Assembly: GCF_024227435.1 (NCBI RefSeq) | Contig: NZ_CP100446.1 | Location: forward strand, 1 to 64,000 | Length of the DNA: 64,000 nt | Source: Natrinema caseinilyticum | Lineage (GTDB): Archaea > Halobacteriota > Halobacteria > Halobacteriales > Natrialbaceae | Reading direction: 5' to 3' | Part shown: positions 16,984-26,890 of the stretch, one piece after another | Layout of the letters: each line of letters opens with the position of its first letter | Numbering within the stretch: the first letter of the stretch is position 1 | Program-made: the position numbers and the translations under genes | Notes under the pieces: model-generated | The model's database searches: none | What the model was told of the DNA's origin: nothing | The model's input: only the letters and a program-made list of their open reading frames with translations

Positions 16984-18321
16984 TCAGCGGTTCATCGCCG
17001 CGTCGGAGACCTCGAGAGCCGTATCGAGGGCCGCGACGGCCTCGTCGACGTCGGCCTCGGTGATCGACAGCGGCGGCGCGATGATGAGCGTGTTGATCAT
17101 GTTGGCGAGGTACACCCCCTCGTCTGCGGCGGCTGCCGAGACGTCGTCGACGACCGTCGAGCCCGTCGATATCTTGTCCTCGCGCGTCCCGAAAGGCACG
17201 CGCTCGTCGGGGTCCGCCGTCAGTTCGACCCCGCGGAAGAGCCCGACGCCTCGGGTATCGCCGACGCTCGGGTGGGCCTCGTCGAGTTCCTCGAGGCGGT
17301 CGCCGAGGTAGTCACCGACCTCGCTCGCGTGCTCGACGAGATTTTCTTCTTCGTAGGTCTCGACGGCTGCGAGCCCGGCCGCACAGGCGACGGGGTGACC
17401 CGCGTAGGTGTGGCCGTGACAGAACATCTCGTCCTCGAAGTGGGCGGCGATTTCGTCGGTAACGATCGTCGCTCCGAGGGGCGCGTAGGCTCCCGTAAGC
17501 CCCTTCGCCATCGTCATGATGTCGGGGGTGACGTCGAAGACGTCACAGCCGAACCACTCACCGGTGCGGCCGAAGCCCGCCATCACTTCGTCGCAGATCA
17601 AGAGGGCCCCGTGGTCGTGGGCGATCTCCTTCAGTCGCGGCAGGTACTCCTCCGGCGGGACCAGGATTCCGTTCGATCCGACGATCGGCTCGACCAGAAT
17701 CGCCGCGACCGTATCGCCCTCGAGCATCAGCATCTCATCGATGTACTCGAGGCTCTCCATCGGGTCGAGCGTCGATCCGTAGGCGTACGGGTCCGGCGCC
17801 TTGATCGCGCCCGGAACGCCGGGTTCGGCCATCAGTCGGCGCGGATCGCCGGTGACGCTGATCGAGCCGTGGGTGGCGCCGTGATAGGACCGGTACCGCG
17901 AGATGATCTTCTGCTTGCCCGTGTACATGCGCGCGATCTTGATCGCGCCCTCGACGGCCTCGGTGCCGCTGGTCGAGAAGAACGTTTTCGACAGGTTCCC
18001 GGGCGTGATCTCGGCGAGTTTCTCGCCGAGGCGCGCTCGCGCCTCCGTTGCGAATCCGGGAGCGAAGTACGCGCCATCGCGGGCTTGCTCGGCGATCGCA
18101 TCCGCGACCGCGTCGGCCGAGTGCCCGAGGTTCGAACACATGAGCTGGCTCGAGAAGTCGATGAACTCGTTGCCCGCGCCGTCCGTGAATCGGACGCCGT
18201 CTCCGCCGACGGCTTCGGTCGGGTCGACCTCGCTCTGATACGACCACGTTCCGAAGACGTACTCTTTATCGAGGCGCTCGACCTCAGTTCGGTCGTCAAC
18301 CACTGATGTCTCGTCTGCCAT
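16984..18321 (-). CDS. Class-III pyridoxal-phosphate aminotransferase
   Basis: 445 aa from ATG at 18321; an in-frame start at 18345 is possible, but the AT-rich box near 18350-18358 lies about 30 bp from 18321. PLP-domain motifs are GTEAVEGAIKIARMYTGK, LLICDEVMAGFGRTGEWFG and the Lys in PDIMTMAKGLTGAYAPLGA. It is clearly related to the next gene. Divergent from a CoA-acylating methylmalonate-semialdehyde dehydrogenase, which supports a route from beta-alanine or 3-aminoisobutyrate through a semialdehyde to acyl-CoA. Confidence 0.9.
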   Translation of the reverse strand: MADETSVVDDRTEVERLDKEYVFGTWSYQSEVDPTEAVGGDGVRFTDGAGNEFIDFSSQLMCSNLGHSADAVADAIAEQARDGAYFAPGFATEARARLGEKLAEITPGNLSKTFFSTSGTEAVEGAIKIARMYTGKQKIISRYRSYHGATHGSISVTGDPRRLMAEPGVPGAIKAPDPYAYGSTLDPMESLEYIDEMLMLEGDTVAAILVEPIVGSNGILVPPEEYLPRLKEIAHDHGALLICDEVMAGFGRTGEWFGCDVFDVTPDIMTMAKGLTGAYAPLGATIVTDEIAAHFEDEMFCHGHTYAGHPVACAAGLAAVETYEEENLVEHASEVGDYLGDRLEELDEAHPSVGDTRGVGLFRGVELTADPDERVPFGTREDKISTGSTVVDDVSAAAADEGVYLANMINTLIIAPPLSITEADVDEAVAALDTALEVSDAAMNR

Positions 18322-18468
18322 CCTTTTCGAGGTCGTACAGAACACAGTCGCATTAATCTTTCTGATGTGAGATTATTTTCCGACTTATTTACTGCATTTA
18401 TGCCCCAAATTAGGATTCGTATGGAAGGTTTGTTCTGCTTATCGAATAATATCCACCAGCACCGAAGA

Positions 18469-18475
18469 TTTTATC
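18469..18475 (+). promoter_or_regulatory. TATA-like box for the semialdehyde dehydrogenase gene
   Basis: TTTTATC, centred 27 bp before the ATG at 18499. It argues against the longer frame beginning at 18367, which would place the promoter inside the gene. Confidence 0.55.
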
Positions 18476-18498
18476 TCAGTGGTCACAAAAGCGGTTCC

Positions 18499-19980
18499 AT
18501 GGTCGAGCTAGAGTCGATCGGTCAGAGCGGTACAACACGAAATTACGTCGGCGGAGACTGGCGCGACGCCACGGGCGACGACGAGTTGGTAAGTGTGAAT
18601 CCGGCGACCGGAGAGGAACTGGCGACGGTTCCGTTCAGTTCAGCCGCGGACATCGACGACGCGGTTCGAAGCGGAAACGAAGCCTTCGAGACGTGGTCGG
18701 AACAGCCCGTCGAAGCGAGAATACAGCCGCTGTTCCGCCTGAAGATGCTCCTCGAGGACCACCAGGAGGAACTCGCGGAACTGCTCGTTCGAGATCACGG
18801 CAAGACGATAGCCGAGGCCCGCGGGGAACTCCGTCGCGGCATCGAGAACGTGGAAGTTGCCTGCGGCATCCCGTCGATGATGCAGAGTGGCTCCCTGTTG
18901 AATGCGGCACCCGAGATCGACGAGAGTGCAGTTCGAAAACCGCTCGGTGTCTTCGCCGCCATCACGCCGTTTAACTTCCCCGGCATGATCCCGCTGTGGT
19001 TCCTCCCGTACGCCGTCGCGACGGGTAACAGCTTCGTCCTCAAACCGAGCGAACAGAATCCGCTCGTCGCTCAGCGGTTGTTCGAACTCGTCGACGAAGC
19101 CGGCTTCCCCGATGGCGTCCTCCAGCTCGTAAACGGTGGCCCGGACACGGTCAACGCGCTCCTCGATCACGAGGGCGTCGAGGGCGTGTCCTTCGTCGGG
19201 AGCACCCCGATCGCGAAGCTCGTCTACGAACGCGCGGCCAAAAACGGCAAGCGCGTCCAGGCACAGGGCGGTGCCAAGAACCACATCATCGTGACGGAGA
19301 CCGCAGACCTCGAGTTCGCCGCCGAAAAGACCGTCTCGTCGGCCTGTGCCTGTGGCGGCGAGCGGTGTCTCGCGAACGACGTCGTCCTCGTCGAGGAGTC
19401 GGTGTACGACGAGTTCTCCGAGCTCGTCGTGGAGGAAGCAGCCTCGCAGGTCGTCGGCGACGGACTCGACGAAGCGACGGACATCGGGGCGCTCATCAGC
19501 CCCGAACACGAGCAGACGGTCCGCAACTACATTCAGACAGGTATCGAGGAAGGCGCGGAGGTCCTTCTCGACGGCCGAGACGTCACCGTCGACGGATACG
19601 AGGACGGCAACTTTCTCGCCCCGACCGTCTTCGGCGACGTCACCGAAGACATGGTGATTTCCCAGGAGGAGATTTTCGGCCCGGTACTCGGTCTTGCCCC
19701 CGTCGCCGACGTCGACGCGGCGATCGAACGGATGAACGAGAGCGACTTCGGAAACGCCGCCAGCCTCTTTACGGGCAGCGGCGCCGACGCGCGAAAGTTC
19801 CGCCACGAGGGCGAGATCGGCAACCTGGGCGTCAACGTCGGCACCTCGGCCCCGATGGCGTTCTTCCACTTCGGCGGCTGGAAGGACTCGTTCTTCGGTG
19901 ATCTCCACGCCCAGGGCGAGGACATGATTCACTTCTACACCGACAAGGCCGTCTACATCGAGCGCTGGCCGGACGTCTGA
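18499..19980 (+). CDS. mmsA: CoA-acylating methylmalonate-semialdehyde dehydrogenase
   Basis: 493 aa aldehyde dehydrogenase of the MMSDH branch, which turns malonate or methylmalonate semialdehyde plus CoA and NAD into acetyl- or propionyl-CoA plus CO2. Diagnostic segments are PFNFPGMIPLWFLPYAVATG at about 154-173, LKPSEQNP, QAQGGAKNHIIV around residue 255 and the nucleophile Cys in GGERCLA at about 289-295; EEIFGPVL follows. Start chosen by the promoter spacing. Divergent from two aminotransferases and an Lrp regulator. Confidence 0.88.
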   Translation: MVELESIGQSGTTRNYVGGDWRDATGDDELVSVNPATGEELATVPFSSAADIDDAVRSGNEAFETWSEQPVEARIQPLFRLKMLLEDHQEELAELLVRDHGKTIAEARGELRRGIENVEVACGIPSMMQSGSLLNAAPEIDESAVRKPLGVFAAITPFNFPGMIPLWFLPYAVATGNSFVLKPSEQNPLVAQRLFELVDEAGFPDGVLQLVNGGPDTVNALLDHEGVEGVSFVGSTPIAKLVYERAAKNGKRVQAQGGAKNHIIVTETADLEFAAEKTVSSACACGGERCLANDVVLVEESVYDEFSELVVEEAASQVVGDGLDEATDIGALISPEHEQTVRNYIQTGIEEGAEVLLDGRDVTVDGYEDGNFLAPTVFGDVTEDMVISQEEIFGPVLGLAPVADVDAAIERMNESDFGNAASLFTGSGADARKFRHEGEIGNLGVNVGTSAPMAFFHFGGWKDSFFGDLHAQGEDMIHFYTDKAVYIERWPDV

Positions 19981-20343
19981 GCCGACTCGTTCCCATCGAC
20001 CGAACCGTTCCACTGTTCTACCGTTCCACGTTTTCGCGGAGGCGAATCGGTGTCCCACCGGTTCCGTGACGAACGAGAGCGCACTCGAGCGGGGAGCCAT
20101 CCCCGTCGATCGGTTCACGCCGACGGAGCCAGCAGTGCGACCCACCCGCGGGGCGAAGAATTCGCTCGGAGGTTGCCGAGACGGCAGGCGAGTTCGCGGG
20201 ACCGACCATTTCGCTCGGTGAGCGTACCGCACGGGTCGGTCGACGGGTGCTCCCACACGGGTGGAATACGTCCGGTACCGAGACGCGATGCGTCCGGTAC
20301 CGAGCGGCCGGACGGGTCTCGAGTTACGTGCTCCCGAGAGGTA
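19981..20343. other. Intergenic region, no gene seen
   Basis: 363 bp between convergent genes. A 14-bp direct repeat CGTCCGGTACCGAG is at 20269-20282 and 20291-20304. No recognisable coding or structural-RNA signal. Confidence 0.5.
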
Positions 20344-21576
20344 TCACTCCTTGCGGTGTTCTTCGACGACGTCCCAGTCGAGTTCGATGCCGAGACCCGG
20401 CTCGTCGGGGACGGCGATCGTTCCGTCCCGGATCAGCGCCTCGTCGGACGCGACCAGGTCGTCCCACCAGGGCACGTCGCGGGCGTGGAACTCGAGCGCG
20501 AGGAAGTTCGGGACCGTCGCGCCCACGTGGACGCCGGCCATCGTCGCCACCGGACTGCCGATGTTGTGCGGACACATCGTCAGGTAGTAGGTGTCCGCGA
20601 GTTCGGCGATCTTCTTCGTCTCGGCGATGCCGCCGGTCTTGGGCACGTCGGGCGCGACGAACGAGACGGCCTCCGTCTCGACCAGGTCGCGGAAGCCGTG
20701 GCGGCCGTAGCGGTTCTCACCCGTGAGTAGCGGCTGGGCGACGCTCCGGTTTAACGTCGCCAGCGCGTCCGCGTTCTCCGGCGGGAGCGGGTCCTCGATC
20801 CACGCGAGGTCGTACGGCTCGAGTGCCGCACACAGTTTTTCCGTCGCTTCGACGCTGAAATTCCAGTGCAGGTCGACGGCGACCTCCGCCTCGTCACCGA
20901 CCTCCTCGGTGACGGCCTCGACGAGTCCCCGCTTGTGTTCGATCTCCGGACCGTCGAAGTGGCGCGCGAGGGTGTCGATGTCTCGGCCCGACGGCACGTC
21001 GAGGTCGAACTTTATCATCTCGAACCCGTCGTCGACGGCCGCTCTCGCGGCGCGGGCGTACGCCTCCGCTTCGTAGGTCTCGTTCGGCTGTTCGTTGAGC
21101 GCCGCCTCGACCATCCCCTCGCCGGCGTGACAGTCCGCGTACATGCGAACCTCGTCGCGCATCTTGCCGCCCAGAAGCTGGTACACCGGCTGCTCGAGGA
21201 TCTTCCCGGCGGCGTCCCAGAGCGCCAATTCGATGCCGCTGATCGCGATCGTGCCGATTCCCTCCTGGGAGCCCCGACCCGAGAGGCTCTCACGCATGAG
21301 GTGATAGAGCCGCTCGACGTCGAGCGGATTTTCACCGACCAGGACCGGTTCGAAGTAGTCGGTAATTACCTCGTGAACCCCCGGGGAGGGATACGACTCG
21401 CCGATTCCCGTGACGCCGGCGTCCGTCTCGAGGCGGACGATCGTCCACGGGAAGTTGCCGTCGACGACGACCGTCGACAGACCGGTGATCTCCGGCGTTT
21501 CGGTCGATCGTGAGGGGGTTCGTCCGAAATCGGGCCAGATGCTCGACGCTAACCGCGCCGCGAAGTCCGAATACAT
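20344..21576 (-). CDS. Enolase-superfamily dehydratase, galactonate-dehydratase-like
   Basis: 410 aa. Capping-domain residues ETDAGVTGIGESYPSPG are followed by a barrel with MIKFDLDVPSG (KxD), DLHWNF, IEDPLPPEN and TGEN (metal ligands Asp, Glu, Glu), and CPHNIGSP (catalytic His). This pattern is that of D-galactonate dehydratase and related mandelate-racemase-family acid-sugar dehydratases, which form 2-keto-3-deoxy acids. Exact sugar acid unknown. A FAD-linked oxidase is encoded upstream on the same strand. Confidence 0.85.
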   Translation of the reverse strand: MYSDFAARLASSIWPDFGRTPSRSTETPEITGLSTVVVDGNFPWTIVRLETDAGVTGIGESYPSPGVHEVITDYFEPVLVGENPLDVERLYHLMRESLSGRGSQEGIGTIAISGIELALWDAAGKILEQPVYQLLGGKMRDEVRMYADCHAGEGMVEAALNEQPNETYEAEAYARAARAAVDDGFEMIKFDLDVPSGRDIDTLARHFDGPEIEHKRGLVEAVTEEVGDEAEVAVDLHWNFSVEATEKLCAALEPYDLAWIEDPLPPENADALATLNRSVAQPLLTGENRYGRHGFRDLVETEAVSFVAPDVPKTGGIAETKKIAELADTYYLTMCPHNIGSPVATMAGVHVGATVPNFLALEFHARDVPWWDDLVASDEALIRDGTIAVPDEPGLGIELDWDVVEEHRKE

Positions 21577-21719
21577 GCTATCGCGAACCTCTTTTTCGGG
21601 TCGTCATATGAATGTACTGGGGACGGTCGCATCGACGCGATCCGGTTTCGAATTCGTCTCGGAGAATCGAAACGGGACGTCCCGAGACGGATTGCAGGGG
21701 AAGACTCGTGCGGACCGTG

Positions 21720-23114
21720 TTACTCGTCGGGAAGCACCTTGCCGGGATTCAAGATTCCGTTCGGATCGAACGTCTCCTTGATCGACCGCATGAGGTCTAT
21801 CGCACCGCCGTGTTCGTCGTCCATGAACTTTCGTTTCCCGAGGCCGACGCCGTGTTCGCCGGTCGCGCTGCCGCCGAGTGCGATGGCCGTCCGGACGACG
21901 CGCTCGTTCAACTCGTGGGCCCGTTCGACCATCTCCTCGTCGTCGGGGTCGACGAGCGGCGTGAAGTGGAGGTTGCCGTCCCCGGCGTGGCCGACGCAGG
22001 CCGTCAACAGGTCGAGGTCCTCGCTGGCCTCCGCGACCTCCGCGACGATGTCGGGGTAGTTCGAAATCGGCACGACGACGTCGCCGACCAGCGCGATGTC
22101 CCAGTCGTCCCGATACGCTTTCGTCGCGTGGTACTTGTCGCGACGCGCCTGCCAGATATCGTCTATGTTCTCCTCGGTTGCCGCCTCCCAGGAACACATT
22201 CCGTGATCCTCACAGATCGCCTTCGCGAACGCGAGATCCTCCTCGATCCCGCTGTTGTTCGCGTGCAACTCGATGATCAGCGTCGGCCGCTCCTCGAACG
22301 TGATGTCGTCGTGATATGCGTTCAACATTTTCATCGACGTCGTGTCGATGAACTCGATCGCACCGGGAACTAACGCCGAGCCGATCGCGTCCGCGACGGC
22401 GCTCGACGCGTCCGTCCGCGACGGGAACGTCACCAGCGCCGCCCGGCGGTGTTCCGGAATGCCGACCAATCCGAGGGTCACCTCGGTGACGACGCCGAGG
22501 GTTCCCTCCCCCCCGATGAAGAGGTCCTTCAGACTGTACCCCGCCGACGTCTTGACCACGTCCCGGCCGCACTCGAGGACGCGCCCGTCGGCGGTGACCA
22601 CCTCGAGCCGGCGGACGTGATCACGCGTCTCGCCGTATCGGACCGCGTTGAACCCGCTCGCGTTCGTCGAGACCATGCCGCCGATCGTCGCGACGTCGCT
22701 GCTCGAGATTCCGGGCGCAAAGCGCAGTCCGTACGGCGCCAACTGCTCGTTTAGGTCGTCGTAGACGACGCCCGCACCGACCGTCACCTGAAGGTCCGCC
22801 GGCGACACGTCGACGTGTTCGATCTCGGCCGTGCTGAGAACGACCCCCCCCTCGGTCGGAATGGCGCTGCCCTCGAGTCCGGAGCCACCCGATCGCGGCG
22901 TGACCGGGACGCCGCGTTCGTTGGCCGCCTCGAGAACGGCCGCGACTTCGCCGCTCGAGGCCGGCCAGACGACGGCATCGGGCGTTCGGCCGGTGTGTGG
23001 ACTCTCGTCGGACGCGTACTGCTCGCGCACGCTGGTTCCGTGAGCGACCCGGCCCTCGGTGATCAAATCGTCCAGAAATCCGCAGTCGACGCTCGTATCG
23101 GGACCCCGTTCCAT
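21720..23114 (-). CDS. FAD-linked D-2-hydroxyacid (glycolate/D-lactate) dehydrogenase, GlcD-like
   Basis: 464 aa, FAD_binding_4 (PCMH/VAO) family. PRSGGSGLEGSAIPTEGG (about 76-93) binds the FAD diphosphate, with NASGFNAVRYGETRDHV and GGEGTLGVVTEVTLGL next. The C-terminal catalytic domain has HAGDGNLHFTPL and GGSATGEHGVGLGKRKFM. These oxidise D-lactate, glycolate or longer D-2-hydroxy acids to keto acids. 2-Hydroxy acids are also the products of the haloacid dehalogenases encoded nearby, a possible functional link. Confidence 0.88.
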   Translation of the reverse strand: MERGPDTSVDCGFLDDLITEGRVAHGTSVREQYASDESPHTGRTPDAVVWPASSGEVAAVLEAANERGVPVTPRSGGSGLEGSAIPTEGGVVLSTAEIEHVDVSPADLQVTVGAGVVYDDLNEQLAPYGLRFAPGISSSDVATIGGMVSTNASGFNAVRYGETRDHVRRLEVVTADGRVLECGRDVVKTSAGYSLKDLFIGGEGTLGVVTEVTLGLVGIPEHRRAALVTFPSRTDASSAVADAIGSALVPGAIEFIDTTSMKMLNAYHDDITFEERPTLIIELHANNSGIEEDLAFAKAICEDHGMCSWEAATEENIDDIWQARRDKYHATKAYRDDWDIALVGDVVVPISNYPDIVAEVAEASEDLDLLTACVGHAGDGNLHFTPLVDPDDEEMVERAHELNERVVRTAIALGGSATGEHGVGLGKRKFMDDEHGGAIDLMRSIKETFDPNGILNPGKVLPDE

Positions 23115-23216
23115 GATGTGGCATGGTTCGGACCGGCATAAATCCTCTCCGATCCCCGTGCCGGTTCGGCCCAGCCCACCAGTAGGTATTCGTAGGCGGG
23201 CCGTCTCAGGGGAACC

Positions 23217-23399
23217 ATGACGTGCCCGTACTTATCGTACCGACAGTCAGACGGCGACCACGCGTTCGATACCGAACGCGCCTACTGCGAGGTCGTCGAA
23301 GAGTTCGTCTCGCCGATGCGAGCGGACGTGTGCAACGACCGTCACGAATTCCACCACGAGAGCGACTGCGAATTTTACGCCGAGGCCGAATCCGACTGA
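23217..23399 (+). CDS. Small conserved haloarchaeal Cys/His-containing protein
   Basis: 60 aa, very acidic, with four cysteines (MTCPYL, AYCEV, DVCNDRHEFHH, DCEFY) and several His, suggesting metal binding. I recall similar short proteins beginning MTCPYLxYR in other haloarchaea, but no function is known to me. Divergent from the GlcD-like gene. Confidence 0.7.
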   Translation: MTCPYLSYRQSDGDHAFDTERAYCEVVEEFVSPMRADVCNDRHEFHHESDCEFYAEAESD

Positions 23400-23538
23400 T
23401 CGGTCACGAACCCCGGCCGGTGGCGGTCGCCGCGGCCGCCACGTCCCGTTTTCCGTCGATCGATCATTACTGAGGTGGCCGAGTCCCGTACGAGGCCGCG
23501 TCCAGTCTAGCACGGATCGACGAGACCGTGCCCCGTGC

Positions 23539-24384
23539 TCACCGAGACGGAAGCCCGAGGATTTCGCGCGCCTCGGCGGGCGTCGCGAGGTCGCGGTCGA
23601 GGTCGTCGGCGATGGAGACCGTGCGTTCGACGAGTTGCGCGTTGCTCTCGGCCTGCTCGCCGCGACGGTAATAGAGGTTGTCCTCCATGCCGACGCGGAC
23701 GTGGCCGCCCATCACGATCCCCATGGTCGTCAACGGTAACTGGTGTGGCCCGATCGCCAGGACGTTGAAGATCGAATTCTCCGGTAGGTTGTTCACCATA
23801 TTGACCATGTTCTCCGGCGTCGGCGGCGTCAGCGTCCCCGGCCCGAAGATGAGATTGATGTAGTACGGCTCGTCGAGTAATCCCTCGTCGATGAGGCGAT
23901 ACACTTCGTTCAAGTGACCGTTGTTGAACACTTCCATCTCCGGTTTGATGCCCTTCTCCTGCATCTCCGCGGCCAGCGTATCGATCATGTGCCGAGTGTT
24001 CTCGGAGGTGATGTGCTGGTACCGGTTCATCGGCCCCATATCGAGCGACGCCATGTCGGGTAGCGGATCAGTCCGGATTCCCTTCACCCGCTGCTCGAGC
24101 GGGACGCCCGTCCCGCCGGTCGTGTTCTGGATGATGATGTCGTCACACCGATCCCGAACGGCATCGTTGACCGCCTGCAACCGACCGGCGTCGCGCTCGC
24201 CGCGTTCGTCCCGCCCGTGAAGGTGAACGATGGCCGCGCCCAGTTTCTCACACTCACGGGCCGCCTCGGCGATCTCGTCGGGTTGTTCCGGGAGGTTCGG
24301 GTTCACTTCTTTTCCCTGTACGCCGCCCGTCGTCGGGACGGTCAGGATCAGCTTTCCGCCCTCGAGGTAATTCTGATACGCCAT
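23539..24384 (-). CDS. BKACE family (3-keto-5-aminohexanoate cleavage-like) enzyme
   Basis: 281 aa, DUF849 fold. LILTVPTTGG at the N-terminus, the zinc ligands in AAIVHLHGRD (about 50-59), IIIQNTTGGTG, MASLDMGPMNR and PLTTMGIVMGGHVRVGMEDNLYYRRGE are all family hallmarks. BKACE enzymes condense a beta-keto acid with acetyl-CoA to give acetoacetate and a new CoA ester. The keto acid substrate is unknown. Confidence 0.88.
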   Translation of the reverse strand: MAYQNYLEGGKLILTVPTTGGVQGKEVNPNLPEQPDEIAEAARECEKLGAAIVHLHGRDERGERDAGRLQAVNDAVRDRCDDIIIQNTTGGTGVPLEQRVKGIRTDPLPDMASLDMGPMNRYQHITSENTRHMIDTLAAEMQEKGIKPEMEVFNNGHLNEVYRLIDEGLLDEPYYINLIFGPGTLTPPTPENMVNMVNNLPENSIFNVLAIGPHQLPLTTMGIVMGGHVRVGMEDNLYYRRGEQAESNAQLVERTVSIADDLDRDLATPAEAREILGLPSR

Positions 24385-24613
24385 CTATCGAGTCCCAGAC
24401 GGCCCACCACGAAAGCATTACTGGACGAGACCACGACCATCGTCCCGTGACCGCCCCCATCGGGGCGCTGTCGCTCCGATGGAATCGACCCGCTCCACCG
24501 TACCCGAGACCGACCCGCTCCACTGCACCAGGGCGCTCGAGTCGACCGCCGGCCGCCGTTGGGCGCCTGCGAGTACGGTTATATGGCTGGAGTCCGAAAT
24601 CCTAGAAGAGCCC

Positions 24614-25051
24614 ATGTATCATATCGTCGTTCCGGTAGACGAAGACGAGAGACGAGCGGCAGCCGCGGGAGAGTTTGTGACGAATCTCGGCGCCGAATCA
24701 GGTCTCAACGCGGATCTCGACGACGTCTCCGTGACAGTCGTGAACGTGTTCAAAGAGTTCAAAGCGATCGACGACGGCGGAAACGTCCGCTCCGAGGACC
24801 TCTACGACGAAGACACGTTTCCCGACTCCGTGACGACCGTGCGGGATCGACTCGAAGCGGCCGACGTCGAGGTCGAACTCGTGCGCCGTCACGGGGATCC
24901 GGCGGAGGAAATCATCGAGTACGCCGATTCGAACGACGCGGACGCCATCGTCGTTCCCGGTCGGAAACGCTCGCGGGTCGGCAAGGCGGTGTTCGGCAGC
25001 GTCACGCAAGACGTCATCCTCAACTCGGATCGGCCGGTCACGATCGTTTAG
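24614..25051 (+). CDS. Universal stress protein (UspA family)
   Basis: 145 aa from ATG at 24614 (the open frame extends upstream to 24479 but without homology). MYHIVVPVDEDERR at the start; the C-terminal ATP-binding loop reads DAIVVPGRKRSRVGKAVFGSVTQDVI..SDRPVTIV, close to the G-2x-G-9x-G(S/T) pattern. TTATAT at 24579-24584 is a probable TATA box. Confidence 0.88.
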   Translation: MYHIVVPVDEDERRAAAAGEFVTNLGAESGLNADLDDVSVTVVNVFKEFKAIDDGGNVRSEDLYDEDTFPDSVTTVRDRLEAADVEVELVRRHGDPAEEIIEYADSNDADAIVVPGRKRSRVGKAVFGSVTQDVILNSDRPVTIV

Positions 25052-25186
25052 CCGAGCCGTCGACACAGCTCGCTTGCCGTTCTCACTCGAGTGCCGATCC
25101 GTTCGGTCTCGATCGATGCACAAACAGCTGAGTCCCTCGTATCCCCCGTCCGGGTGTTCCGTCCCGGCAACCGGATCTCCCCCGGT

Positions 25187-26812
25187 TCAGTATCCGGTCG
25201 CCGTCCCGTCCTTTCGCGGATCGGTCCCGCCGGAGAGAACGCCGTCGGCGTTGCGGGCGATCTGGCCGCCGCCGAAGTGCGGCGGCGGCATGACGCGAAC
25301 GTCGTGACCGCGGCGGGCGAGCTTCGACAGGACCGCACCGTCGAATCGGCCCTCGACGGCCAGTTGGCCGTCGACCTGGTACCGAAAGCGGGGAAAGTCG
25401 AGTGCCTCCTGAATCGACATCCCGTCGTCTACGATGTTCATCAGCACCTGCAGGTGCCCCTGTGGTTGCATGAATCCGCCCATGACGCCGAAGGCGGCCC
25501 AGTCGTTCTCGCCGAGCCGTGCGATGCCGGGGATCAGCGTGTGGAACGGTCGCTTGCCCGGTTCGAATCGGTTGGGATGGTCCGGATCGAGCGAGAACGA
25601 ACTGCCCCGGTTCTGGAGGGCGATTCCCGTATCGCCGGCGACGACGCCGCTGCCGAAGTCCATGAATCGGGAATTGATGTACGAGACGACGTTCCCCGCC
25701 TCGTCGGCGACCGTCAACAGCACGGTGTCGGCGTTTTCCGCGCGGTCCGTCGGGAATCCAACGTCGACGGACGACGTCGCGTCCGAGCCGATCTCCGCGG
25801 CCCGATCCGACGCGTACGACTTCGAGCCGAGCGACGGAACGTCCTCGTACTCCGGATCGGTGACGTGGTGAAGGCCGTCGGTCAACGCGCGCTTGGCCGC
25901 CTCGGCGGCGAGGTGTATCCGTTCTGGCGAGTGAGCCGGGTGGTCCCCCGCGTTCAGCGCCTCGGCGATGTTCAACGCCTCGAGCGCGACGAGTCCCTGA
26001 TTGTTCGGCGGCAGTTCGTAGATCTCCGCCCCGCCGTAGGTCGTGCTGACGGGATCGACGAACTCCGGCTCGAACGACGCCAGGTCCTCGTGCGAGAGGA
26101 ACCCGCCCCGCGACTGGACCTCGGAAACGATCTGGTCCGCAATTTCGCCCTCGTAGACGACGTCGGCGCCTTCGTCCGCGATCAGTTGCATCGACTCCCC
26201 GAGTTGCGGGAGCGTGACGTGCTCGCCGACGGACGGCGCCCGACCGCCGGGGAGATACGCGTCTCGAGCGTTGGCACCGCGAAGGTCGTCCGCCGCCTCG
26301 GCCCACTGAGCGGCGATGATTTCGGAAACGGGGAAGCCGTCTTTCGCGTACCTGATCGCCGGCTCGAGCGCGCGCTCGAGACTCAGCTCCCCGAGATCGT
26401 CCACAGTGCGTTCCCACCCGCGAGCCGTGCCGGGAACGGTCACCGTGAGGGGACCGCGTTCGGGCATCTCGGCGGCTTCGGGATCGACGTCCTCCTCCTC
26501 GACGACCCGGGCTCGAACGTCCTCGAGCGACGCCGACGAGGGTGCACCGCCGCAGCTACGGAACGCGCCGACCTCACCGTCTGCAGTTCTATAGAGCGCG
26601 AATACGTCGCCGCCGAGACCGGTCGAAGTGGGTTCGACGACGTTCAACGCTGCAGCGGTCGCCACGGCCGCATCGAACGCGTTGCCCCCGTCGCGAAGCA
26701 CCTCGAGTCCGGCTTCCGAGGCGAGGGGCTGGCTCGTCGCCACCACGCCGCGCGTCCCGTATACCGTCGAGCGACGCGACGTAAACTGGTCTAGATCTGG
26801 CGTATCGTCCAT
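25187..26812 (-). CDS. ggt: Gamma-glutamyltransferase family protein
   Basis: 541 aa Ntn-hydrolase precursor. GGNAFDAAVATAAALNVVEPTSTGLGGD opens the large subunit and LPPNNQGLVALEALN is the family motif. The autocleavage site reads ADTVLLTVADEAGN; Thr363 aligns with the nucleophile (Thr391 of E. coli), but the following TH of the usual TTHxSVVD is replaced by VL. There is no obvious signal peptide, so it may be cytoplasmic. It may process gamma-glutamyl compounds or be a cephalosporin-acylase-like amidohydrolase. Divergent from an SDR gene. Confidence 0.87.
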   Translation of the reverse strand: MDDTPDLDQFTSRRSTVYGTRGVVATSQPLASEAGLEVLRDGGNAFDAAVATAAALNVVEPTSTGLGGDVFALYRTADGEVGAFRSCGGAPSSASLEDVRARVVEEEDVDPEAAEMPERGPLTVTVPGTARGWERTVDDLGELSLERALEPAIRYAKDGFPVSEIIAAQWAEAADDLRGANARDAYLPGGRAPSVGEHVTLPQLGESMQLIADEGADVVYEGEIADQIVSEVQSRGGFLSHEDLASFEPEFVDPVSTTYGGAEIYELPPNNQGLVALEALNIAEALNAGDHPAHSPERIHLAAEAAKRALTDGLHHVTDPEYEDVPSLGSKSYASDRAAEIGSDATSSVDVGFPTDRAENADTVLLTVADEAGNVVSYINSRFMDFGSGVVAGDTGIALQNRGSSFSLDPDHPNRFEPGKRPFHTLIPGIARLGENDWAAFGVMGGFMQPQGHLQVLMNIVDDGMSIQEALDFPRFRYQVDGQLAVEGRFDGAVLSKLARRGHDVRVMPPPHFGGGQIARNADGVLSGGTDPRKDGTATGY

Positions 26813-26890
26813 GGGAGGGCATTCGGGGGTTTCGACTAAAGCATTGGTGTATCCGCTCGCAGTGCCGGATCAGCGGCGTATCGCAGCAGA

